A stretch of DNA of 13,811 nt from Candidatus Gottesmanbacteria bacterium. Its GTDB lineage: Bacteria; Patescibacteriota; Microgenomatia; JACPZF01. The position numbers and the translations under genes were made by a program. The notes below the pieces were generated by a model. It ran no database searches and was not told where the DNA came from. It was given only the letters and a program-made list of their open reading frames with translations. Location of the stretch: assembly GCA_016195615.1 (NCBI GenBank), contig JACPZF010000054.1:1-13811 (forward strand), in the 5' to 3' direction. Below, in pieces: positions 6,540 to 12,761 of the stretch. Within the stretch, counting starts at the first letter, position 1. Every line of letters begins with the position of its first letter.

Positions 6540-6640
6540 TTTAGGATTTGGGAAGCTCGTGTAATTCGAGCACTGTGCCGCAACGGTAAACCACGTTCAG
6601 TTTACATGAACGTGGTATAGTCCGACACCAACCTGGAATT
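6540..6640 (+). promoter_or_regulatory. Cobalamin riboswitch aptamer
   Basis: The + strand shows the conserved cobalamin aptamer core: GGGAA at 6550-6554, GTGtAA, then CACTGtgCCGCAACGGTAA (B12-box region, 6571-6589). A hairpin follows (ACCACGTTCA / TGAACGTGGT around 6590-6615), then TAGTCCGAcaCC at 6617-6628. AGG and TTGG (6543-6551) can pair with CCAACCT (6628-6634) to close P1. A perfect 12-bp palindrome, CTAAAATTTTAG, precedes it (6533-6544). It begins only about 12-20 nt after the pduO stop, so it is probably reached by read-through from the nrdR-nrdJ-pduO transcript; no separate promoter is clear. It points at the unassigned 645-residue gene. Confidence 0.88.
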
Positions 6641-6717
6641 ATCCCGAGCAGGAAAAAAGAATTAAGGAATAAAGGAATTAAAGAATTAAAGGATTTAATA
6701 ACCTTCTCGGGATTTTT
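6641..6717 (+). terminator. Riboswitch expression platform: intrinsic terminator with long repeat-filled loop
   Basis: ATCCCGAG, c and AGG (6641-6652) pair with CCT, t and CTCGGGAT (6702-6713), 11 pairs with one mismatch, followed by a T-tract. The loop (6653-6701) is a degenerate AATTAAAG repeat. CCTG (6632-6635) can alternatively pair with CAGG (6649-6652); CCT is also the 3' side of P1, so ligand-bound P1 would free CAGG for the terminator. The switching scheme is inference. Confidence 0.65.
6653..6701. repeat. AATTAAAG-type degenerate repeat in the terminator loop
   Basis: Purine/AT-rich imperfect units (AGAATTAAGG, AATAAAGG, AATTAAAG, AATTAAAGG) fill the loop of the terminator. AAGGAATTAAAGAA at 6672-6685 is identical to 6497-6510 in the 3' end of pduO. 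Confidence 0.6.
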
Positions 6718-6740
6718 AAAATAAACGGGGAGGTTTTTTT

Positions 6741-8678
6741 ATGGGAGTTGAAAAACACGATTTTGATTTAAGAATTTCCATGATTGCTACACAAAGAGCT
6801 TTTAGACAATCATTTTCAAGTGGTATTAAGCAAGTAGGCCTAGAGCTTTTTAATTTAAAGACCAGATCGCAGGAAAAAGCAGCACCAGAAAGTGCATCTT
6901 TTTCTACACCAATAGAACAGAGAATTAATCCCTTACTTGGTGCACAAGATCTTTATTGGCCGGGCTATGAACTTTCAATTGATGAATCGATGACCAGAGC
7001 GATTGCATTGGCAAGGAAAGACCGCATGCCAAAAGACCAGATAAAATCCCTGTATGCGCAAAGAGAGGTTTGGCGAACAGTTAGAAGCTCTGTATTAAAT
7101 TTAGCTCCTGACCAGTCAGTTAGTTTTATAGTACCCAGAGGATTAAGTACAGATACTTCTCAGGGAATTTCCTTTGGACAAATTGAAAAGAGTGGAGGTC
7201 ATCTTATACAGAAGTTTCAGTTATTGCCTGTAATGAGTGAAGCAGAAATACAAAAACTTCAAAATACAATAGACCAGAAGGTACAAAGAGTTTCTATAAA
7301 TGTAAAAAATTCCAATCTTTCTTCCAGTTTGGGCTGGATTTCTACCGGAAGGCCAATTGATCTTCAAAACGAGTTGCCAGGAATTATTAAAACAGTAAGA
7401 CAACCCCAAGCAAGAATAAATAATATTGCGAATCTATCAGTACCTAGAGATAGTTTTATGACGATGCCAAGTTTTGTCGCGGGTGCTAGGTTTGCTTCGC
7501 AGACTGAACCATCTTTTATGAAAAACAATATGGTTGGTGTATCAGCAAATGAAAATTTGTCTGATGCTCTGAGCAACAAAGCAACTCACAAATTAGAAGT
7601 CGAAACAGGCGTTTTTCACACAATACCCATCTTAATGGTCGTTGCAGCAGAAAGTTTACCCGTGGTCGCCGCAGATTTGGTTGTGGTTGAAGCAATGTCT
7701 GTTGACCAGTCGCAAAGAGGTACTAATGTAATTGCGGAAGAATTATCAAGAAAAAGCAGCGAAGCTATAAAAGAGTTGACACCTTCCGGGGTAATGGAAG
7801 AAGAGCCTGCAACAGTAGAAATTAAACAAAATTCTGCCATTGTGTTTTTTAACGACAGAACAATAAAGGATAACGGTAGAAAAGACAAATCTAATCCGCA
7901 GTCAGAAGTAAAAATTGGCTGGGACAATAAAATAGTTGCAAGATTTAGAGAAGCAACTACTACAACAGTAGCACAAGAAACTAAACACCTACAGTCGAAC
8001 GTTACGGCTTCGAAAGCCGACATGTTTATAGCTCCAAAACCGGAAATACACATAAACAGTGAAACAAAATTTAGGGAATTTGCGTCGGATATGGTAGTAA
8101 TTGATATAGGCGCACAAAATACCCAAGCGGTGGCTATCGAGGAAACCGCAACGCTTTTGCTTCCAAAAGCTGCTGAAGAAACAACAATCCGTCCAATAGA
8201 GGAAAAACATGAGAAGGTAAAACCCGCGAAAAATACCAGCCCTCATTTACTTTTTCTTACTTCAGACATGGCCCAGGCCTTTTTGGCTTGGCAGCAGAGA
8301 AAAACTTATGCAGACTTACCAACAGAACCACCAGATTTTTTCTTAAAAAAATCCACTAGCACTAAAAACGAAGCAGGCTTTGACGAACCGCCGGATAATT
8401 CTTATTTAAAACACAGCGAAAAAAACCAGCAGGCAAAACAACTTCGAGTAAAAACACAAAAACCAAGCCTGGCATTTTTATCCTTGTTATTTCTTATAAA
8501 ACTCAAGTTACAGGCTCAAAATACTAGCTCTTTTACGAAACTAAAAAAACTTTTCCTGACCGATTCCTTATTGATGTTTTTATTAAAACCAAATTTATTT
8601 CTAGCGCCTAGGAGTTCGGTTGCTCGGCCGACCACTTCTTGCTACAATGAGAAGATCTATGAGTTCACTGCCCAATAA
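6741..8678 (+). CDS. Unassigned 645-residue protein under cobalamin riboswitch control
   Basis: I do not recognise this protein. The start is well supported: GGGGAGG at 6727-6733 lies 7 nt before the ATG, just after the riboswitch terminator. The N-terminal third looks folded and conserved-like: DLYWPGYELS at about 70-79, a basic helical stretch (ARKDRMPKDQIKSLYAQREVWRTV), SVSFIVPRGLS, then a helix beginning SEAEIQKLQN. The middle and C-terminal parts are Ser/Thr/Glu/Lys-rich, with a hydrophobic patch (IPILMVVAAESLPVVAADLVVV, near residues 294-315). A basic hydrophobic stretch near the C-terminus (about 575-620) could be membrane-associated. There is no signal peptide and only one Cys, near the end, so it is not a radical-SAM or Cys-ligated enzyme, and it does not resemble known B12 transporters. 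The last 20 nt overlap the next gene, whose promoter lies inside this reading frame. Confidence 0.7.
   Translation: MGVEKHDFDLRISMIATQRAFRQSFSSGIKQVGLELFNLKTRSQEKAAPESASFSTPIEQRINPLLGAQDLYWPGYELSIDESMTRAIALARKDRMPKDQIKSLYAQREVWRTVRSSVLNLAPDQSVSFIVPRGLSTDTSQGISFGQIEKSGGHLIQKFQLLPVMSEAEIQKLQNTIDQKVQRVSINVKNSNLSSSLGWISTGRPIDLQNELPGIIKTVRQPQARINNIANLSVPRDSFMTMPSFVAGARFASQTEPSFMKNNMVGVSANENLSDALSNKATHKLEVETGVFHTIPILMVVAAESLPVVAADLVVVEAMSVDQSQRGTNVIAEELSRKSSEAIKELTPSGVMEEEPATVEIKQNSAIVFFNDRTIKDNGRKDKSNPQSEVKIGWDNKIVARFREATTTTVAQETKHLQSNVTASKADMFIAPKPEIHINSETKFREFASDMVVIDIGAQNTQAVAIEETATLLLPKAAEETTIRPIEEKHEKVKPAKNTSPHLLFLTSDMAQAFLAWQQRKTYADLPTEPPDFFLKKSTSTKNEAGFDEPPDNSYLKHSEKNQQAKQLRVKTQKPSLAFLSLLFLIKLKLQAQNTSSFTKLKKLFLTDSLLMFLLKPNLFLAPRSSVARPTTSCYNEKIYEFTAQ
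8620..8648 (+). promoter_or_regulatory. Sigma-70-type promoter inside the 3' end of the 645-residue gene
   Basis: TTGCTC at 8620-8625, a 17-bp spacer and TACAAT at 8643-8648. The spacer contains the perfect 8-bp palindrome TCGGCCGA (8624-8631, overlapping the -35). Transcription would start near 8655, about 4 nt before the ATG of the next gene. Confidence 0.6.
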
Positions 8679-9165
8679 GCCTAAAGACGTTAATCCTAAA
8701 AATCCCAAGGTTCCCTTGGTTCGTGATGCAAGTGGTAAATTTGTTAAATCAGATGCTGTGCAAAGTCTAGCTTCTACCCAGACCTTTGGTAAAGAGAACC
8801 AGCCAAATTTTGAAGAGGTTTATCTCGAAGATGCGGAGCGTACCAAAGAGCTAAAAGAGCAATTAGCCGAGCTGGAAAAAGAAGCCGAAGTTAAAGAAAT
8901 CAAAGGCGAAATCGAGCTTCCGGAAATGGTTAAAAAAGAGGGGGTAGAAGTAGTGGGTGAGGAAGTACCAATACCAACTCAACCGACACTTACGCTTCCC
9001 CTAGATGACCAAAAAATTTATAAAGTTATCAAAAATTTTCGCAGGCTGCACCAAAACGTAAAGGATTCAATAACTTGGCTTTCCTGGTGGTGTTTTCGCC
9101 AATTGCAGTTAGTGGGCATTAAATTAAAAGAAGTACACGGAAAGATTATTCGAGAGACAAACTAG
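8659..9165 (+). CDS. Hypothetical charged coiled-coil protein upstream of the ATPase gene
   Basis: This 168-residue protein of unknown function has three visible parts. The N-terminus (1-50) is Pro/Lys-rich and probably disordered, and includes VRDASGKFVKSD. A Glu/Lys-rich heptad-like helix covers about 56-86 (from LEDAERTKELKEQLAELEKE), likely a coiled coil. The C-terminal part (about 115-165) is helical with an aromatic cluster, ITWLSWWCFRQLQL, that could be an amphipathic membrane-binding helix. Starts at 8647 and 8659 are both possible; 8659 fits better with the predicted transcription start near 8655, and 8647 would overlap the -10 box. No signal peptide is present. It is followed by a membrane-anchored conjugation-type ATPase, so a partner or adaptor role is conceivable, but nothing in the protein proves that. 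Confidence 0.65.
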   Translation: MSSLPNKPKDVNPKNPKVPLVRDASGKFVKSDAVQSLASTQTFGKENQPNFEEVYLEDAERTKELKEQLAELEKEAEVKEIKGEIELPEMVKKEGVEVVGEEVPIPTQPTLTLPLDDQKIYKVIKNFRRLHQNVKDSITWLSWWCFRQLQLVGIKLKEVHGKIIRETN

Positions 9166-9172
9166 AAACGGG

Positions 9173-9207
9173 TCCTGCCAGCGCTCATCTTGCCAGGAGT
9201 TGTTTTT
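9173..9207 (+). terminator. Hairpin followed by T-tract
   Basis: TCCTGCCA (9173-9180) pairs with TGCCAGGA (9191-9198) at 7 of 8 positions, followed by gTTGTTTTT. It sits 8 nt after the stop of the coiled-coil gene and looks like an intrinsic terminator or attenuator. If it works, it separates that gene from the ATPase gene. Confidence 0.45.
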
Positions 9208-9232
9208 GGTCCGCCGATTGGCGGACAAAAAA
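9203..9232. repeat. GTCCGCC-gatt-GGCGGAC palindrome with flanking T and A tracts
   Basis: GTCCGCC (9209-9215) and GGCGGAC (9220-9226) form a perfect 7-bp stem with loop GATT. After one mismatch the stem continues TTTTT/AAAAA. Symmetric, with a T-tract on one side and an A-tract on the other, it could end transcription on the minus strand or be a dispersed palindromic repeat. Confidence 0.6.
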
Positions 9233-9270
9233 ACTCGGACAAGATTCGCGCTGTCACCCGTAACCAAATT

Positions 9271-11610
9271 ATGCTTAATAATCCTGATTTCTTAGCTGAC
9301 TTAACCTATCGCCTGCAGATGTTTTTTGTCAGCCTGGTATTACTAACACTATCACTGGCAGGGCTCATTTTGCTTGGCTATTTTTTACTGTTATGGTGGC
9401 GAAACAGAAACCGCGAAGAAAAATCTCTCTCTCATGTTTTGCTGCAAATTGGGGTTCCGAGAGACAATGAAATCAAAATCGACGCCGCGGAGCAGATGTT
9501 TTCCTCGCTTTATACAATAAAATTATCAGGCGTTTTTTCTTTTTTAAAACCCGAAGAACATATTTCTTTTGAGATTGCCGCCCTTCCCGAAGATATTCGT
9601 TTTTACGTCAGCGTACCGACGAAGCTTAGAGATCTGGTTGAAAAACAGATCCACGGAGCCTATCCCGGAGCAGAGATAAAAGAAGTGCCGGAATACAATA
9701 TTTTCAGCGAGCAAGGAAAAGTCGCCTTTACCTCCCTGCGGCTTAAAAGCGCGGATTATTTTCCACTTAAGGTTTATAAAGATCTTCCCACTGATCCTTT
9801 AAGCTCCATTACTTCGGTTTTGGCTAAAATGAGAGAAGGCGAGGGGGCGGCAATGCAAGTGTTAATTGCTCCCTCCGACAGCAATTGGCGCGGGAAAGGC
9901 CGGGCCTATGTCAGCAAGGTTAAAAAAAGAGAAGCCAATCCCGAGTCTGCCAAATATTCCGTTGATCCCAAGGCGCTCGAAGCGATTGACGCCAAATGTT
10001 CTAAACCCGGTTTTAAAACCGTAGTGCGTCTTACAGTTTCCTCAACCAGCAAAGAAGCGGCCGAAGCCCACCTTAATAATTTAATCGGGGTTTTTGAACA
10101 ATTCTCAAGCGATCACAACGTTTTTACAAAAAACCGCCATCTTTTCAAGCGCGCTTTTATGATCGATTTTATTTACCGCTATTTTCCGATTTTGGGCAAA
10201 GCCTCCGTCTTAAATTCCGAGGAATTGGCAACTGTTTTTCATCTGCCCAACAAAACCGTCGAAACGCCCCATATCTATTGGCTTTTATCTAAGAGGGCGC
10301 CGGCGCCCCAGCAGATTCCCACAAGCGGGATGTATCTTGGTAAAAGCGTTTACCGCGGTCTTACCAAGCCGGTCTATATTTCCGAAGACGACCGCCGCCG
10401 CCACATCTACATTATTGGTAAAACCGGAACGGGCAAATCGGAACTTTTAAAACAAATGATTCTCCAAGATATTAAAGAAGGGAAAGGCGTGGGTTTTATT
10501 GATCCTCATGACACTATTGAAAAATTATTAGAATTAATTCCTCCTGAAAGAGCCGAAGACGTCATCTATTTTGATCCTTCAGATACCGAGCGGCCGATGG
10601 GACTAAATATGCTCGAAGCCGATACTGAAGAACAAAAACACTATGTCGTTTCTTCCATCGTAGGACTTATGTATAAACTTTATGATCCCCATCAAACCGG
10701 TATTATTGGTCCTCGTTTTGAACACGCGATTAGAAACGCCATGCTGACAGTGATGGCCGAAAAAGGCAATACTTTTGTCGAAATTGTGCGGGCTTTAACC
10801 GATTCTTCTTTTGTCCAGGAACTTTTACCCAAGGTAACCGACCCCATCGTCAGGCGCTATTGGACTGACCAAATTGCCCAGACAGCCGATTTCCATAAAA
10901 GCGAAGTTCTCGATTACATCGTTTCTAAATTCGGCCGTTTTGTCACCAATAAATTAATGCGAAATATTATCGGGCAATCAAAAAGCGCTTTTAATTTTCG
11001 AACCGTCATGGACGAGGGAAAAATACTTTTGGTTAATTTGGCTAAAGGCAAAATCGGCGAAGAAAACAGTAATTTCCTAGGACTAATTCTCGTTCCGAAA
11101 ATTTTAATTGCGGCGATGAGCAGGCAGGACGTGCCCGAAGTCAAGCGCCGCGATTTTTATCTCTACGTCGACGAGTTTCAAAATTTTGCGACGCCTGATT
11201 TTGCGACGATTTTATCCGAAGCGAGGAAATATCATTTATCCTTAACCGTTGCCAACCAGTTTATCGGCCAAATGGAGGAAGAAGTGAAAAATGCGGTATT
11301 TGGCAACGTTGGCAGCCTGGTTTCTTTCCGAGTGGGCGTTTCCGATGCGAGCTATCTACAGCATGAATTCCAGCCGGCCTTTTCCGAGGCGGATTTAATT
11401 AACATTGAAAAATATCACGCCTACATTAAAACCATTGTCGGCAACGAACCGGTGCCGCCTTTTTCTTTGGACCTGACTAAAGATATGGTGGCGGAAGAGA
11501 AGGCCCGCAGTCCGAAACTGGCGGAAATGATTAAAAAACTTTCCTCGCTTAAATATGGTATTTCGAGAGAAATCGTGGAAGCAGAGGTGGGACAGAGGGC
11601 GAGGTTGTAA
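9271..11610 (+). CDS. Membrane-anchored FtsK/VirB4/TraG-type ATPase
   Basis: The 779-residue product is a DNA- or protein-translocating P-loop ATPase of the type IV secretion/conjugation kind. One strong transmembrane helix lies near the N-terminus (about 17-40, FFVSLVLLTLSLAGLILLGY), followed by WWRNRNREEK on the cytoplasmic side. Residues about 50-350 form an alpha/beta region I cannot name. The motor domain has Walker A GKTGTGKS (383-390), the strand FIDPHD, then FDPSDTERPMGLNMLE, Walker B LYVDEFQNF (D634, E635) and the sensor-like TVANQFIGQ (Q663). This order matches VirB4/TraD-like and HerA-like ATPases. The start is uncertain: an in-frame TTG at 9190 would add 27 residues encoded across two hairpins, so I prefer the ATG at 9271. 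Neither has a good Shine-Dalgarno sequence. No other secretion genes are in the window, so the transported substrate is unknown. Confidence 0.85.
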   Translation: MLNNPDFLADLTYRLQMFFVSLVLLTLSLAGLILLGYFLLLWWRNRNREEKSLSHVLLQIGVPRDNEIKIDAAEQMFSSLYTIKLSGVFSFLKPEEHISFEIAALPEDIRFYVSVPTKLRDLVEKQIHGAYPGAEIKEVPEYNIFSEQGKVAFTSLRLKSADYFPLKVYKDLPTDPLSSITSVLAKMREGEGAAMQVLIAPSDSNWRGKGRAYVSKVKKREANPESAKYSVDPKALEAIDAKCSKPGFKTVVRLTVSSTSKEAAEAHLNNLIGVFEQFSSDHNVFTKNRHLFKRAFMIDFIYRYFPILGKASVLNSEELATVFHLPNKTVETPHIYWLLSKRAPAPQQIPTSGMYLGKSVYRGLTKPVYISEDDRRRHIYIIGKTGTGKSELLKQMILQDIKEGKGVGFIDPHDTIEKLLELIPPERAEDVIYFDPSDTERPMGLNMLEADTEEQKHYVVSSIVGLMYKLYDPHQTGIIGPRFEHAIRNAMLTVMAEKGNTFVEIVRALTDSSFVQELLPKVTDPIVRRYWTDQIAQTADFHKSEVLDYIVSKFGRFVTNKLMRNIIGQSKSAFNFRTVMDEGKILLVNLAKGKIGEENSNFLGLILVPKILIAAMSRQDVPEVKRRDFYLYVDEFQNFATPDFATILSEARKYHLSLTVANQFIGQMEEEVKNAVFGNVGSLVSFRVGVSDASYLQHEFQPAFSEADLINIEKYHAYIKTIVGNEPVPPFSLDLTKDMVAEEKARSPKLAEMIKKLSSLKYGISREIVEAEVGQRARL

Positions 11611-11620
11611 GCCATATAAC

Positions 11621-11649
11621 TTGACTTCTTCTCAATATTTTCGTACTAT
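11621..11649 (+). promoter_or_regulatory. Strong sigma-70-type promoter for the HTH/LAGLIDADG-like gene
   Basis: TTGACT at 11621-11626, a 17-bp spacer and TACTAT at 11644-11649. The expected start near 11656 leaves a leader of about 32 nt containing AGGAAG (11671-11676) before the ATG at 11688. Confidence 0.7.
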
Positions 11650-11660
11650 AGAGTTATAGT
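11645..11660. promoter_or_regulatory. Inverted repeat over the -10 and start site, possible operator
   Basis: ACTATA-GAGT-TATAGT is a perfect 6-bp inverted repeat with a 4-bp centre. It covers the -10 box and predicted transcription start of a gene encoding an HTH protein, the classic place for self-repression. It could also be chance in AT-rich DNA. Confidence 0.35.
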
Positions 11661-11687
11661 TACAAAATATAGGAAGACGGTTCGTAT

Positions 11688-12377
11688 ATGGCGAGAATTA
11701 CGGAAAGGCGAAAGGCGATTCAATTAAGAAGAAGGGGTTATACTTATAGCGAAATAAGAAGAAAACTTCTTCTCCCAAAGAGTACGCTGTCTGATTGGCT
11801 GAGAGGCTTCATTCTGACCGATTCACAACTAAACAATCTGCGGAAACACATAAAGAGAAATAAATACGTAGCGATGGAGAAAACAAGAAGGGTTAAATAC
11901 GAGAAAAGGCAAAATAGACTGCTTGAAATCTATAAAAACGAAAAGCGCAAATGGCTTCCTTTATCAGAAAAGGAACTCTTTCTAGCCGGGCTTTTCCTTT
12001 ATTGGGGAGAAGGAAATAAAGCAAAGCGACACACAGTTAGCATAAACAATACAGATCCTTTGGTTGTCAAATTTGCTTTGTATTGGATACTAAAGTCTTT
12101 AAAAGTGCCAAAAAATAAAGTACGAGTATTTCTACATCTTTATAGCGACATGAATATTAAAAAAGAACTGACATTTTGGAAAAAGCAATTATCTGTTAAA
12201 AAGAATCAATTTACCAAACCCTACATTAAAAAAACTAAAAAATCGGATTTAGATCAAAAAGGTTTCGGTCATGGTACTTGCGGAATACAAGTAAACTCGA
12301 CTTTCTTGAAAGAAAAGATATTAATGTCGATTAAAGCAATAGCGGATTATTACGACGAAAAATTAACAAAGATTTGA
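11688..12377 (+). CDS. HTH protein with single LAGLIDADG-like domain
   Basis: This 229-residue, very basic protein begins with a helix-turn-helix (about 10-41: AIQLRRRGYTYSEIRRKL, then PKSTLSDWL) of the kind found in resolvases and transposase-related proteins. A Lys/Arg-rich helix connects it to a domain that starts LFLAGLFLYWGEG (97-109) and continues with INNTDPLVVKFALYWI. That pattern (hydrophobic helix ending in Y-W-GEG, then NTDP) resembles one LAGLIDADG unit, as in WhiA-like or free-standing homing-endonuclease relatives. A single unit would need to dimerise. The role could be a DNA-binding regulator or a selfish endonuclease; sequence alone does not decide. It has its own promoter and possible operator. 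Its TGA stop forms part of the extended -10 of the following tRNA gene. Codon use is more AT-rich than in the neighbouring ATPase gene. Confidence 0.7.
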   Translation: MARITERRKAIQLRRRGYTYSEIRRKLLLPKSTLSDWLRGFILTDSQLNNLRKHIKRNKYVAMEKTRRVKYEKRQNRLLEIYKNEKRKWLPLSEKELFLAGLFLYWGEGNKAKRHTVSINNTDPLVVKFALYWILKSLKVPKNKVRVFLHLYSDMNIKKELTFWKKQLSVKKNQFTKPYIKKTKKSDLDQKGFGHGTCGIQVNSTFLKEKILMSIKAIADYYDEKLTKI

Positions 12378-12383
12378 TATAAT
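12375..12383 (+). promoter_or_regulatory. Extended -10 promoter of the tRNA gene
   Basis: TGA then TATAAT (12375-12383) is a consensus extended -10; its TGA is also the stop codon of the upstream gene. The expected start, about 7 nt downstream, is at or next to the first base of the mature tRNA (12390). No -35 is evident. Confidence 0.6.
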
Positions 12384-12389
12384 TATGAA

Positions 12390-12461
12390 GGACGCGTAGC
12401 TCAGTGGCAGAGCGCCATGCTTATAACATGAGGGCCCTTGGTTCGATCCCAAGCGCGTCCA
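12390..12461 (+). tRNA. tRNA-Ile (anticodon UAU)
   Basis: The cloverleaf folds fully: acceptor GGACGCG/CGCGTCC; D-stem GCTC/GAGC with a 7-nt loop; anticodon stem CCATG/CATGA with one C-A mismatch at its top; anticodon loop CTTATAA with anticodon TAT at 12422-12424; variable loop GGGCC; T-stem CTTGG/CCAAG with loop TTCGATC; discriminator A at 12461. CCA is not encoded. UAU reads AUA directly. Most bacteria instead use a CAU tRNA whose C34 is changed to lysidine by TilS, so this anticodon is uncommon. Confidence 0.93.
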
Positions 12462-12476
12462 CAAACGATAAGTAAG

Positions 12477-12487
12477 AAGGAGGTGAG
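12477..12487 (+). promoter_or_regulatory. Strong Shine-Dalgarno sequence
   Basis: AAGGAGGTGAG lies about 4-7 nt before the ATG at 12492. It is the best ribosome site in the window and fixes the start of the EF-like protein downstream of the tRNA, excluding the longer open frame that would run back into the tRNA. Confidence 0.85.
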
Positions 12488-12491
12488 AAAA

Positions 12492-12761
12492 ATGAAGAAA
12501 AGCACAGCAAAAACGTCGGGCAAAAGTGTCGGGAAGGTCGCTCACTTCTATGATCATATCAGCGTGGCAGCTTTGGTTTTAAAAGCACCATTGGCAGTAG
12601 GTGATACGATAACCGTCAAAGGCCGCGGCAAGGAATTTACCCAAACAGTTGCTTCCATGCAGATTGACCACCAGGCAGTTACTAAAGGAAAAAAGGGTGA
12701 AGATGTGGCCATCCAAGTTGATCAGGCGGTAAAAGAAGGAGACGAAATAACAAAATTATAA
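12492..12761 (+). CDS. EF-Tu domain 2-like small protein (translation elongation factor-like)
   Basis: This 89-residue protein is essentially one beta-barrel of the EF-Tu/IF-2 domain 2 type. After a short basic tail (KKSTAKTSGKS) come VGKVAHFYDHISVAALVL, LAVGDTITVKG, FTQTVASMQIDHQAV, KGEDVAIQV and VKEGDEITKL, the usual order of strands, including the SMQI..H segment. No GTPase domain is present. Such stand-alone proteins are annotated as elongation-factor-like; the same barrel is found at the C-terminus of U32 peptidases. The biochemical role is not known; RNA or ribosome binding is a reasonable guess. It starts 30 nt after the tRNA and no promoter lies between, so the two are probably one transcript that is cut at the tRNA 3' end. 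It overlaps the recombinase gene tail to tail by 6 bp. Confidence 0.85.
   Translation: MKKSTAKTSGKSVGKVAHFYDHISVAALVLKAPLAVGDTITVKGRGKEFTQTVASMQIDHQAVTKGKKGEDVAIQVDQAVKEGDEITKL

Noticed and set aside
12438..12491. N-terminal extension of the EF-like gene into the tRNA
   Set aside because: It would start inside the tRNA T-arm region. The strong Shine-Dalgarno sequence at 12477-12487 points to the ATG at 12492.
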